Shown here: positions 39,979 to 51,111 of the stretch, one piece after another
How positions within the stretch are numbered: the stretch's first letter is position 1
How the letters are laid out: each line of letters begins with the position of its first letter
Assembly (NCBI GenBank): GCA_032358255.1
Contig: JAULBX010031591.1
Coordinates: 1 to 64,000, forward strand
Length of the DNA stretch: 64,000 bases
Source of the DNA: Heterotrichella gracilis
Taxonomy: Eukaryota > Sar > Xanthophyceae > Tribonematales > Xanthonemataceae
Direction: 5' to 3'
The notes under the pieces: model-generated
What the model saw: only the letters and a program-made list of their open reading frames with translations
Told to the model about the DNA's origin: nothing
Databases searched by the model: none
Position numbers and translations under genes: made by a program

Positions 39979-42900
39979 ATGGCGAACGTCACCAGAAGCC
40001 TGCTGCAGATGCCAGTGGACATGGCTGTGTCCGCTGGGACCAACTTCAAGGCAGCTGTGGAGCAATTCCAGACCAGAGCAAGCCTCCCAGCAGCTGGGCT
40101 GGACGAGTTTTCTGCGCAGGGAATCGCCTCACAGCTCCGCAGGGAGGTTACATCTGAAGAGGTAACATATACTACTACATTTATGACAGCAACCAGCCAA
40201 TTTCTGTCCAGTACTGCTGCTGAATGGACGCCCCTGTTTAACTACAGGACAAAGAGGCGCTGGTGCACTGGCTGCAGGCTCTCACACTCGCACAAACCAC
40301 TTCCAATAGGTAAGTTGGAAGTTGGTTGACCCCTTTTGCCGTGTCCTTGTTGCACACTCCACACGCCTGACCTGGACCAACCGGCGGAGTGATACCGCCC
40401 GCACAAAGTGCAACAGCCCTGCCCCTTCAAGGGGGCTACCGTCACTCTCACAAACACGAGCCGCAACTGCCCGCAGTCACCCAGTACTACTGCACTCACC
40501 TATTTCCAACCACCTCCCACTGCCACTCACCCACTGCCACTGTACTCGCTACAACACACCCACACTCACCCACTGCCACTGCACTCATCCACTGTAACCC
40601 ACCTGCCACTCGCCCCCTGTCACTCACCGTTGCCACTGTACTCCCTGCCACACACCCACTGCTACTGCGGCTCTTCATCCCAACCCAACCCAATGCCTCT
40701 GCCACCCCCTGCTACCGCACCAGCCCACTCCCCCCCTCCCCCCCCCCCACGCACAGGCTGATGCGCACCTGCAAGCTGGTGGAGCGCAACCTTGAGTTCT
40801 GGCGCCGCCGCCTGCAGCACGGCCGCCACGGCCGCTTCATGCTGCTTGCCCAGGGGCCCATCTCCTTTTTCAAGGACCTGCTCAACTGGACGCACATCCG
40901 GCGCAGGGATGAGCAGCTGTCTGCCACTGAGAAGATCGAGAGGCGGGTAGGGTCTTACACAGCCCCGTAAACAGAATAGCTTTCTTTGCCTCCCTGTCAT
41001 GTCGGAACCCAATTGCACCGCATCGCCCCGTGGGAAAAGCGACCACCCAGCCATTTGCAGTCACATGCACCGATTTAAGGCCGCGCATGCCAATGTGGTA
41101 TCCTGCAGCAGGCCTTGCTTGGAAATGGTTGGATGGTCACCTGCATGGCCAGCAATGCAGCCATACAAGTAGCGAGCCGTGCACGAGGGGCGCCAAACAA
41201 GTTTTTCCCTGGCAGTTGCGTATTCCATCGTGCACGCACCACCAGCTCGAAAAAAGCCCCAAGGAAACCTGCATCCTGCGCTTCTTGAGTGGCGGGTGGG
41301 CTGGCGCCGCCCTGCGGGGATGCACAGAAATAATTCATCTCCGTGAAAATCAGGAGTGTGAATTTTGTTGCTGGGTGGACTAACACACACATAGAATCAC
41401 CTCCTGAACTTTTTCAAAACATTATGATCTGTACAGGTTGCAGTGCTGCGCCTCCTACTGTCACAGCTGACCACAACCCTAGCTAGGGTCTACCACGCGG
41501 CAGGGCTGCTGTACCTAACCCCACAGGTGCGGCCGTGGACAATGACACAATATACGCTGATTTACAAGTGTATCGAATATTTGCTAATTTTGTGTGTGCC
41601 CACGGGCAAAGAATTAACAACCATATGCTGTATGCTGATCCCAACCCATTGTAAGCCTGGATTGCCTGGGAAGCCTCTCTGGTTGTTGTAGTTTTCCCTT
41701 AGGGAATTCGATGATGCAGTAAGAGCAGAAATGGTTCAAGGCAGTCCAAAGCAGATCAAACCCTGACGTAGGGTTTGATCGCCGCAGGCAGTGGGGCTTA
41801 AAGCTGCTAGTGCCACTTCTCTCTTGGGCCTGGAGGGGGGTCCAGGCACCACTCTGGAGGTGGCGCGCAGGGCGGCATATGCGGCTGCGCTGGCACTGGC
41901 GGAGGTGCGAGCTGCAGTGCCTGTGCACCATGCGTTCATCCATTTTCTCTTGAATTGGATTATTTGGAAGAGTTTCTTTTGTATACATAATTAAATGGGG
42001 GAACTTCACACTAAAAATCTCATTGGAGTTCCCAATTGATGGTCATCAGACACTAGGTTTAATCCTTCAAGTTAGCCAATTGGTTGTGTCAATCATGCGA
42101 GGGGAACATGCAGGAGGGTGTGCTGGTGCGCTAAATGATAATGCACGGCAGCAATGACCCCATACAAAAAGCGATAAAAACACATTGTAAGCTGAGAGAT
42201 CATGTGCAGGTGGGTGAGCAGCTGCTCTCCATGGTAGACAAGTTCAGCAATAAACTAATAAACAGCAATGGAAAATAATGAACAAAATAAATATATCACC
42301 TGAGGGATTAATGTGCAGGTGGGTGAGCAGCTGCGCACCATGGACCAGGCGTTGCGCACGTGGGAGGAGTATGGGGAGCTACCCAGCGCAGCTGCAGCCG
42401 GCATGGCAGAGGATGGGCAGACAAATGGTGGCACTGGTAAGCATATGGACCATATGGTACCTCCCCTCCCTGTGCCATGTGGCGCTGATCCATGCAGAAC
42501 CTCCCTGTGCATGTGTACTCCATCACATACAGATCAACACGCGTATTTCCTGGTGCGTCCAGGCTTGGTCGCATGCACATGCTCCCCTTGGCTCTTTACA
42601 TGTGTGATCAGTTACTCAGGTGACTATAGGAAACCCTCGGAGGGTTTCCTATATTCACCTGAGTGACCACCACCGTCCGCGTGTGCCACGCCCTGCAACG
42701 CACGCACCGCATACTATACAACCTCTTGACCCCCCACAGAACATGCACAGTGTGCACGACGGCCTTCCATGGGCATGCGATGGCATCCAAAATATGTAGA
42801 ACTTTCACAGATCTTCTGTACATAACCTGTCACCCCCTGCCCCACCAGGCGACGCCGGCGCAGCCCCTGCCACCACCGCCCGCGTGCGTCACGCCCTGAA

Positions 42901-45227
42901 CCGCGCGCACCGCATACTGTCCACCCCCTTGGCCGCCGACACCACATGCACCGTGCACGAAGCGCTTGCCGCGGCTGGGCGGGCCTCGGCGTCCGCTGGC
43001 CCCGTGTTGCACCTACCCCCCTGGCTGAGCATGCCCTCAAAGTACCAGCAGCATTGGATCAAGTACTCGCTGCTGGCTGCGGGAGGGGTGTGGGTGGGCG
43101 TTTTTGTGTTCCGGCACAGCAGGCTGTCAGGTGGGTGGGTGGGGTTAATCATGGGCGGTAACACTGCATTGAGGGGTAGGAGGTGGGGGATGGGGGTGGG
43201 GAGGTGTACATGCCTTGCACGCTTCCAGATGAGCGGTATTTGGTGGAATGCAACGGATTGGGTCAGTGGTGGCTGTGGCTGCACCCCCACACATACTCAC
43301 ACTACGGCCCCAAACGTACCACAACCCCACACCCCAGGCAGCACCGACATCGAGCGGTGGGCGCGCCAGGGGGCGACGTCTGTGGAGGGCGCCCTGCGGG
43401 ACAACGTGGTGGGTCCCCTGGTGCACCTCCAGGAGGAGTTCTTCAGGACCTTCCGGGATCGACCTGGGATGATGTCACGCGGCGAGTTTGAGGCGGATCG
43501 CGAGTCGCTGCGGCGCATGGTGGAGGACTTCCAGAGGGAGGTGGAGCGGGGGGGCAAGGTGGGTTAGCGTTTGGGGTTTCATGACCTAGCTTAGGGTTTC
43601 TTGTTGCCCAGCGGTTAGCGCAGCATGTCCCTTTGGCATGCGCAGCTCATCTAACCTAGAGCTGAATATGCCCAGTCAGTGACATGTATTATGATGCGGT
43701 TCAGTGGGGAATGCAATCCCTAAATGCAGTTCTTCATCTCATGTAATACCCAAGCGTATGGTGTTTGGGCAGCTGGTTGGGAAGCGGTCTAGGGGAGCAC
43801 CCAGGGCCACATGGGCTGCTCTCGTCACTAAGGACTTGCAGGCGAGAAACATCACAAAATGGTACAAGCAATGCCAGGATAGGGACGGGTGGCGCATGCT
43901 TGTGCAAGGCTGATTGCTGATCTGGCTTTGTTGCCGGTACGCGTGTAATAATAATCTCATGTAATCCCCTTGCGCGCAGGCCCTGCCTGGTGACGCCGCC
44001 CTGGACCCCAGCGGCCAGCCCAGCATGTCTCCAGTCATGCGCAGCTACGAGCGCGAGCTCAAGCGGCCAATAGTCAACCTGGTCAATGGACACCTGGCGA
44101 GGTCGCTGCTCATCCAGGTGCGGGTGGGAACGAGGCTGAGGGTGGGGGGCTAAGGGAAGGGTGGAAAGTCGCTCTGGTGAAAAGGATTTTAGCTGCCGTG
44201 CATTATCAGACCATGCATTCTGAGTTATCAAACAACCCCGCTGCATACAAAGCATGGCGACCCCGTTCTTGAAAACTGTTTGCTGCTCCAACCTGCAACT
44301 ATCAAGACATGGTTACCCATTTTTGATACCATAACCCCCAGGTGCAAAAGCTTAAGGTGGACGTCGAGGCCGCCATGCTCGAGCTGGACCAAATCCTACG
44401 CGCCAATGAGCTCAGCATCTCGCTGGTGGCAGCCATCCCCGCGTTTGCGGTGGCGGGTGCCATCCTGACCGCGGGGTGGCGCCTGCTGACCCCTCAGCCC
44501 CCGGATGCGCGGCGGGAGGCGCTCCCCTGCCGCATGGCTGTGGTTGAGATGGAGCGGGTGCTGGTGCTGGTGTCGGATGAGCCCCTGGGGGGGGTGGGGG
44601 CGGATGTGGGGCGCCTGGAGGTGGAGGGCCTGTTTCTGTACAACCTGGGCAAGGTGGGGTTTACTCCGTAATGGGTTTAGGGTATTGGGGAATACGACCC
44701 AACCTTGTCACTGTAGGCGCGCCACGGCGCTGCACTTTGCGCTCCCAATCCTCACTCCCTAAACATTGATGGATGTTTGTAACCTCTGCGGCCCTGAAAC
44801 CCTTGCTTTTGCTTTTGCATACCCAAGCCCTAAAGCCCGCGGCCCCTGAAACCCTAACACCCTCCCCTTCTGGCTGTCTCCAGGCCTACGCCACCATCGC
44901 CACCCTGTACGCCCCCCACGACACCGCCGCCTCACGATCCGAGTGGCCCACCCCTGAAACCCTACACACCTTTGCATCTCTAAAGTCCAGAGCCTGCAAC
45001 TCATAATACATGCAGCCCCTGAAACTTCAACATCCTCCCTTCCCTGTGTGCAGGCCTACGCCACCATCGCCACGCTGTACGCCCGCCACGACGCAGCTTC
45101 CTCTCGCTCCGAGTGGCCCAACCTGCGCGCAGACCTGGTGCACCTTGCCTCGCCCATACCCTGGAAGCAGCGCAGGCAGATGGCCAAGCGGATGAGCAGG
45201 GCATACGCCATACTGCAGCAGTTCTGA
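39979..45227 (+). CDS. NCA2: NCA2-domain protein, DGS1-like, mitochondrial outer membrane
   Basis: Exons: 39979-40161, 40248-40309, 40757-40946, 41437-41526, 41788-41904, 42319-42436, 42849-43130, 43338-43558, 43980-44117, 44342-44653, 45054-45227; 628 residues with agreeing phases. Conserved NCA2/DGS1 blocks: LPPWLSMPSKYQQHWIKYS followed by a membrane helix (LLAAGGVWVGVFVF), STDIERWARQG, YERELKRPIVNLVNGHLARS, LLIQVQKLKVDVEAAMLELD, QILRANELSISLVAAIPAFA (second membrane segment), and a helical C-terminus (WKQRRQMAKRMSRAYAIL). Yeast NCA2 affects ATP6/ATP8 expression; plant DGS1 is an outer-membrane protein in a complex linked to lipid traffic and galactolipid balance. The region 41437-42436 is the least conserved. 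Exon 8's downstream intron carries a LINE fragment. Confidence 0.92.
40480..40680 (+). repeat. Intronic CCACTGCCACTCA-type minisatellite
   Basis: Irregular reiterations of CACTCACCCACTGCCACTG-like units of about 18-40 bases fill the second NCA2 intron just before its C-run and acceptor. The tract is all C/A/T on the coding strand and extends the polypyrimidine region. Confidence 0.85.
42205..42250 (+). repeat. Copy of the NCA2 exon-6 acceptor edge
   Basis: ATGTGCAG|GTGGGTGAGCAG is repeated exactly at 42201-42220 relative to the real 42311-42330 junction, followed by decayed bases. Confidence 0.85.
42611..42667. repeat. Near-perfect palindrome with 28-bp arms and 1-base centre
   Basis: Arms 42611-42638 and 42640-42667 are reverse complements with two mismatches; the centre contains GGAAACCCTCGGAGGGTTTCC. 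It sits in the NCA2 intron before exon 42849-43130, directly before a copy of that exon's start. Confidence 0.93.
42660..42775 (+). repeat. Decayed copy of the NCA2 exon-7 start
   Basis: 42664-42770 resembles 42866-42965: CCACCACCG.CCGCGTG..CACGCCCTG..CGC.CGCACCGCATACT, then ACATGCACNGTGCACGA. The copy lies 180 bases before the real exon. Confidence 0.85.
43745..43925 (+). mobile_element. LINE-type reverse transcriptase C-terminal fragment (intronic)
   Basis: An open frame to a stop at 43911-43913 reads PKRMVFGQLVGKRSRGAPRA then TWAALVTKDLQARNI and QDRDGWRMLVQG. This matches the usual C-terminal tail of non-LTR retrotransposon polymerases (a G-K-R-x-x-G-x-P-x-x-R/T-W motif, then D-R-x-x-W-R-x-L). 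Only about 55 residues remain; it lies in the same orientation as NCA2 in its eighth intron. A 5'-truncated insertion is the natural explanation. Confidence 0.8.
44880..44970 (+). repeat. Near-identical copy of the NCA2 last-exon start
   Basis: 44878-44953 repeats 45051-45126 (CAG|GCCTACGCCACCATCGCCAC; AYATIATLYA.HD.A.SRSEWP) with about seven changes and an intact acceptor, followed by CCCTGAAACCC-type linker like the one preceding the real exon. Confidence 0.92.
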
Positions 45228-45234
45228 GCCCAAG

Positions 45235-45425
45235 GGAGGAAATGGTGAAGGAAGAAACTGAAAAGGGGGGGTGATACTGCAGCAGGTCTGAGGCCAAGCG
45301 GAGGAGCAGGGCATACGCGATACTGCAACAGTTCTGAGCCCAAGAGGGGAATCAGGAAAGGGAGAGAAGGAAAGGGGGGGGGGGGGTATATGCGATATTG
45401 CAGCATCTCTGAGGCCAAAGGGGGA
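45235..45425 (+). repeat. Tandem copies of the NCA2 terminal exon end
   Basis: 45276-45340 repeats GCCAAGCGGATGAGCAGGGC...CTGCAGCAGTTCTGAGCCCAAG (AKRMSRAYAILQQF and stop) almost exactly; 45388-45430 is a third, more decayed copy. G-rich AAAGGGGGGG linkers separate the units. Confidence 0.9.
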
Positions 45426-46854
45426 AACATGGACATGGGGCGCAACGCAGTACAGCACCCCTGCTGATCTGGTGGAGGAGCGGGGGAAAGGGAAAGGGGC
45501 AAGGGGTGTGTGGAGTGTGTACATACGTGATCGCAATGCTGCAGTACTGAGGGTATGGGAAGGTGGCGGGAGTTGTTTTCGGCATGGGTGTACCCGTGGT
45601 GTCTTTGTTTATACACATTTGTACGCAACATTGCGTTGAATGCTGTGGCAGAGGTAGATGGGATTCTGTGGTGGTGCCATGGTAGTGATTATAACTGGAT
45701 GTGCGTGTGTGATGCCTTTTAAGTCTGACTTCAGCTGACTCAGCAATTGTTTCAAATCCATTTTCTCATGAAAGAATGATTCTTGAATGGAGATAAGGGG
45801 AAGACGCTACGTCACAGGTCCTGGTCTGCTTCCTTCAAAATGGTTTAGTTTTGCGATAGTGCGCCGATTACCTTCGGCCACCAGTGGCCATGGCATTGCC
45901 CTCTCCATCATGGTGCCGAAGTACGGCACAATGATGGCAAATATAATAGAGCCTTCGGGATTCATGATTTATATATTAAATCATTTGACGCATGCGTGGC
46001 CAACTTGAAGTGGACAGTCCTGTCAGGTGAGGTCTTCCAGACTGCGCATTACATGCACTTAGTCTAGTGTACTGCGTGGTTGGGGACACATGAGGGGGAG
46101 GTAGAGGCCGCATATTATGTTATTAACTTCAACCACAATGTGGTAATATACGTACCTGCTGCAGCATGCATGTGGTGGAGTTAAACTTTGTTGACGTCAG
46201 GCTGTTGTCATGCTGAGGCTGCAACACTGTCAGATCTGAAAGCGCTGATAGCAGTCATTGGCTACCACAAGTTTCATGCAAGTTAGATTCTGAAGTACCC
46301 TGGACACCAAACAGCTTGGGAAATCTCCATGCCCGCCTCTCGCCATATGGAGAATGCATTGCCCCAGTGCCCTTCCCTGCATTAATAAAAATACTCCCTC
46401 CTGCCAGCCTTGGGGGACCCAATGGGCCACCATGCAATTAAAAATATTATTATAATATTATCCGGGCTGCAGCTTGGTCACTTTACACGTACAGACTGTT
46501 CATTGAGTACAGCCTGTTCATTGTGAACGTAATGTGTGGTCTATTGCCTTTCATGCGGCCCAAATCCCTTACAGGGCTCCCCTCCCTCCCTCTCTAGATC
46601 TCCATGGATCTTCCACCTCCACATAGACTTCCACTCTATGACATAACTTAGCCCCCAAAACTTCCCTCCACCATATGTGTCAGATAGTCCCCTCCCCTTA
46701 CAGTTGTACCGCACCTACAAAGGTGCAACCAACCTCCTCCCTACCCTCTTTCCCGCAGCAATGTAAACCCGCAGTATTCCTCTCCAGGCCCGCGGGACTC
46801 CAATATAACCCTCTTTAATTTTCTTTCCCGATTTCAAAGCCCCGATCCCCAGCT

Positions 46855-46935
46855 ACCGGTCCACCACCCGCATCTCTGCCAGTTCCAGCCATGGCATTCC
46901 TGGCGCCACATTTGCTGATCTGCTTGATCAAGCCT
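46855..46935 (-). repeat. Decayed copy of the epimerase terminal exon end
   Basis: GGTCCACCAC.C.CATCTCTG and CCTGGCGCCAC..TTGCTGATCTG parallel 47060-47135 of the real last exon; it lies past the stop on the minus strand. Confidence 0.8.
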
Positions 46936-47056
46936 CCTCTAACCAGGACCTTGTACCAGCGTGGCATGGAAGTTTCTGGGTTCCATTCCATTCCCACCCT
47001 CCAGACCACCACATCCGCCCATCAAATCCCCACCGGAAACCACAATCCCACCCCCT

Positions 47057-50000
47057 TCACAGGTCCACCACACTCATCTCTGTCTGTGCCAGCCACGACT
47101 CCCCTGGCGCCACGGTCGCCGGGCTGCTGAACTGCGCGTTCTCCACGCAGCAGAAGTTCTCGTAGCAGTGCGGCATGGCGGTCCATGGGCTCCACACCAC
47201 CACGTCCGACCAGTTGGTGCTGGTGATGGCAACGGCGGCGCCTGCGGGTGGGTGGGTGGGTGGGGGTTGGTGAATGGGTGGTCTGGTAATGGCCAGGGGT
47301 ATGAAGTGGGGTTGCAAATGTGAAGTGGGTGGTACTGGTGCATGTGGGTGGGGAGAGATAGGTAGGGGCGCATGGCAGTCCATGGGGTTCACACCACCAC
47401 CACGTCCGACCAGTGGGTGCTGCTCGTGGCGATGGCGGCGGTGGGGGAGTGGGTGGTGGGAGTGGTGTGTGGGGTCGCATGGGGTTATGTGGGTGGTGGT
47501 GAGCACTGGTGATTGCAACGGCGGCGCCTGCGGTTTTTCCTTTTAAACCAGCAGTGCTTGTGCCTGCGCCTCGCGCTTGTGTATGTAACCATGTATTGAA
47601 TATGTGTGTATGCATATGCATGTCATGCAAACGCATGCAATGCAAGCAATTTTCGTATTTTGATGTTTGGCAACAGCCCCACCTGTGCCCACATCCGGCT
47701 CCACATGTTCTATACCGTGTAATTGCAAACCTTTTTCTGTTTTTCCCAAGCGTTTGGCAACACTTTTGAGGCCCCACCTGTGCCAACATCCAGCTCCACA
47801 AAGCCGTTTGCCTTCTGGTACACCGAGTCCACGGGGCCAGTGAAGTCCACCAGCTCACGCGTCTCCTTCTGGAGGGTGGGGCTGGTGGGGTCCGCAACCT
47901 TGTCAAGGTACTCCAAACCCTGTGGCGAGGAGGGTCTAGGGTTTAAAATCAAGGTGAAAAGGTCACAAGGATCATGACTAGGGTTTTTTAAAGGCATTGG
48001 AAGGACTTGCAGCCCAGGCTCTGCCCTGCTTAATGTCCAGCACTTTGCAAGATAGTGTGCAGCGCAGTGAGGTTTTAAACATGTATTGATAGTGTAGTGC
48101 CGGGGTCATGGTTCAGGGTAACACGGCAATTGCAAGTGTGTCCCGTTAAGGATGTGCGCCCCACTTGCAGGCCCCTGATTTTGGCCTGCCTGGATGTCCA
48201 CCTCAAAGTACGCTATAAGGTTAGGGTTTCTGTTAGGGTCAGGAGTTTAGGGTTTAGGGTTTCTGCCCCACCTGCAGCCCCCTGATCTTTGCCTGGCTGA
48301 TGTCCAGCACCTCAAAGTATGTGTGCAGGGCAGCGGTGAAGTCAAACGCGGAGTCGCCCGAGTTGATGATGCGCAGGGATGTGCGCAGCACCTCGCCGTG
48401 CAGTGTCACTGTGAACACAGCCTTGAAGGCGTGGGGCCTGTGGAGGGGGGAGTGGTGGTGGGTGAAGTGGGTGGTATGAGGAGCGGGGTGGTGGTGGCCA
48501 TGGCCTGGGGATTGAATGTGCAGGGCCTGCCACGGGTGGGGATGGGGCCTGTGGATGGGTGGTGGGGTGGGTGATTGTGTGGCCCGGTAAGGCCTCCATT
48601 CTGGATCATTGCGTACCACATGCCACAAATGAACTGCTTGTTCACCAGCCAAGACCCTAAACCCTGGGTGCTGAACCCTTGACCCTTAAAACCCATTGCA
48701 CCAAATGGGCACGGATGTACTTGTCAATCAGGGAAAAGCATAAAGACACCAAAACGTCTTGAACCCTGAATCCCAACCCTGAACCCTAAAGCCCTGGGTT
48801 GTAGGGACAACCCAGCGTACCACATGGCGCACGTGTACTCATTGTCCACCAGCACAAGCTCAACCTCTGGGTCGGCCTCATCGAGCTGATGGTCGGCCAA
48901 TGTGATGCAGATGGCCCAGCCCAAATTTCTTGCAAACCCCAAACCCTACAAACCCTTACTCTGAACCCTGGCGTACCACATGGCGCGTGTGTACTCATTG
49001 TCCACCAGCACCAGCTCAACCTCTGGGTCAGCCTCATCGGGCTGGAGATCGAACGATGTGATGCAGATGGCTCAGCCCATTTTCCTTGCAAACCCTCAAC
49101 CTCAACCCTCAATCCAGAACCCTACAACACCCTCAATCCAGATTCGCCACGTACCACATGGCGCGCGTGTACTCATTGTCCACCAGCACCAGCTCAACCT
49201 CTGGGTCAGCCTCATCTGGCTGGAGGTCCGCCGACGTGTTGGAGATCGCCCAGTCCAGGTTGCGCGCAAAGCCGTGCTGCTGGATGGCCCCGGGGCCAAA
49301 CTGCGGGAAGCAGTGCGGGATGCCGCCCGAGATGGGCTTGGACTTGTCGAACACCGCGTCGGGGCGCACGTACAGGATCTCGTCCCCGCTGGGCTGCTTC
49401 CAGGAGATGACGGAGCCGCCGAACAGGTACACCTGCAGGGTGGTGGGTGGGTGGGCGGGCGATAATTGAATGGCTGGTGCACTATGCAAATACACCTGCG
49501 CGATGGGGTTCCAAGTGTATACCATTCTGACCTAGCGTAGGGTCCACCTCTGCTGTGCAGCATCACCAACGCGTGAGCACCTGAAGCCCTGACCAACCCT
49601 AAAAACCCTAGTTTAGGGTCCTCGCCTCTGCCGTGGAGCCACACAAATGCTGGGATACCACCCTGGGGAGGCCCTAAAACCCTAGCCAAGCATGCACAAG
49701 TTCAAACCCTAGATTAGGGTCCTCACCTCTGCCGAGGAGCCACACGCATGCTCATGCACCACCCTGCGGAGGCCCTTAACCCTAGCCAAGCATGCACGCT
49801 TTAAACCCTAATTTAGGGTCCGCACCTCTGCCGAGGAGCCGCACGCATGCTTGAGAACCACCCTGGGGAGGCCTCCCCGCCCAAGGTCGATTTCCACGGA
49901 GCCTGGGATGTCTGTGGGTGAAAAACAGCACGTAAGAAACGCATGGTGGGGGGAGAATCGAGTCCACAAATGGTCACCAGCGGTGGCAGGAGAGTATGTG

Positions 50001-51111
50001 AGGGCAAGCGCTCGCCAGCCTACAGGCTACCAAGCAGGAAAAAGGCACATTACAATTCCAAGCTCGTCGTTTACAGGGGCAAGGCACTTACTGAACTTCT
50101 TTTGGAGCTCCTCCACGGCTGTCTCTGTGCTGGCAGCGCACAGGACCCTGCGGCTGTGCTGTGCTGATCCCAGGGACAGCGCCTGGCGCGGCCTGCGCAG
50201 GGTGCATGGAGTGGTCAGTGTGCCGCTTGTGTTTCAGCAGTACTGGGTATGGGATGGGTTGAGCCAGTGCACGCCGTCGCTGGCCAAGGGCTATGAGCAG
50301 GGGTGTGGGAGGGGGGTGGGTGGGTGGGGGCGAATGCAATTTGGGTGTGCGGGCAGTGCATGGCACGGCCTGCACAGGGTTCAGGAGTGGCCAATTGTTG
50401 CAGTGAGTTCAGCAGCACAGGCAATTTTAGCAGTAAGAATTCCACAGCTAGAGCCCACCTAGCGCAGCCTTGGCAGGGCCTATGGGGTGGTTCAAGCAGG
50501 CGCAAAGCGCTCTTTATCTATTGCTGGTGAGACTCTTTTTCCCCCACACAGCGGTATCACTGCCTTTCTCTAGCGCCCAATAAAAAGGGGGACTTCGAGG
50601 CTAGGCGGTTGGGCAACCCATACGCATGCATGCACAACACCCGAGCTCTGCGATAGGGCGGCACCTGCCAATGGGTGCTATAGGTGCAGGAGGAACCTAA
50701 GGAGTGATTGCGTGTTTGAAAGGCACGTATACAAGTGCTTTCCACAACTGATCTGCTAAAACCAGCTGGCTTTGCCCGTGCAGATCTCGAGCACATGCAT
50801 GCCCACCCAGGGTCGCTATCGAGTGCGCATGGTGCACGGTGCATTGTGTACGACCCAGTTTAAGGAATGCACCTTGAACACAACGTTTGCAGGAGGTTTG
50901 TGTGTGCCAGCTCGAGGTTGATGGCCCAGCATGTGCAACTGACAGAGTGTATCCGTTCCTACCTGATGCACTTGACGGGCACCCCTGCAGAGAAGGGGGC
51001 TGTGCGGCTAGGCAGCGCAGATTGCGAGCCAGCGCTGCGCACAGGCGCAGCCAAATGGCAGCATTGTTGCACTGAGCGGGTTGCAAAAGCGTGCTGCAGG
51101 TTGCACGCCAT
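47057..51111 (-). CDS. Glucose-6-phosphate 1-epimerase (hexose-6-phosphate mutarotase), predicted chloroplastic
   Basis: Exons: 50963-51111, 50092-50192, 49826-49902, 49155-49432, 48272-48437, 47778-47919, 47057-47241; 365 residues, phases agree. The first about 75 residues look like a chloroplast leader (MACNLQHAFATRSVQQ ... RRVLCAAS: few acids, many Ser/Ala/Arg). The enzyme core is of the aldose-1-epimerase fold, YeaD branch: VVLKHACGSSAEVYLFGGSV, SGGIPHCFPQFG, QHGFARNLDW, a catalytic-type His in LHTYFEV, NWSDVVVWSPW, and the C-terminal PGESWLAQ with the catalytic-type Glu. These enzymes interconvert alpha and beta glucose-6-phosphate. The leader and start rest on my exon model: the phase fits and the donor (CAG|GTAGGA) is good, but there is no transcript support. 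Confidence 0.9.
47380..47535 (-). repeat. Copies of the epimerase last-exon start in the preceding intron
   Basis: 47380-47440 parallels the real exon at 47185-47245 (CCACACCACCACGTCCGACCAG with a GCTGGTGATGGC-type end), and 47512-47530 repeats TGCAACGGCGGCGCCTGCGG exactly, including the acceptor. Another edge copy from the next exon is at 47680-47705. Confidence 0.85.
48150..48215 (-). repeat. Copy of an epimerase exon donor edge
   Basis: Parallels 48265-48325 (encoding LDISQAKIRGLQ) with scattered changes; lies in the intron downstream of exon 48272-48437 on the minus strand. Confidence 0.8.
48805..49100 (-). repeat. Two long copies of the epimerase exon 49155-49432 donor edge
   Basis: 48817-48935 and 48970-49095 each repeat about 110-120 bases of the exon (encoding NLDW ... 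DEADPEVELVLVDNEYTRAMW) including the GTACGC-like donor, separated by CCCTAAACCCTAC-type linkers. They are highly similar to the exon; a small trace of a third is at 48605-48630. Confidence 0.92.

Larger units (their letters stand above)
45228..47056. other. Spacer between convergent NCA2 and epimerase genes
   Basis: Begins with two copies of the NCA2 gene end (45265-45420) and ends with a decayed copy of the epimerase terminal exon (46855-46935). Between them, 46560-46800 is pyrimidine-rich on the plus strand. No further gene found. Confidence 0.55.

Noticed and set aside
40480-40680. Regularly spaced repeats that could suggest a CRISPR array
   Set aside because: Irregular unit length, no distinct spacers, eukaryotic intron context; a minisatellite.
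40400-40740. Repeat-rich open frames with Pro/Thr/His reiterations in NCA2 intron 2
   Set aside because: The translated repeats come from a C/A/T minisatellite; the in-phase NCA2 exons lie on both sides.
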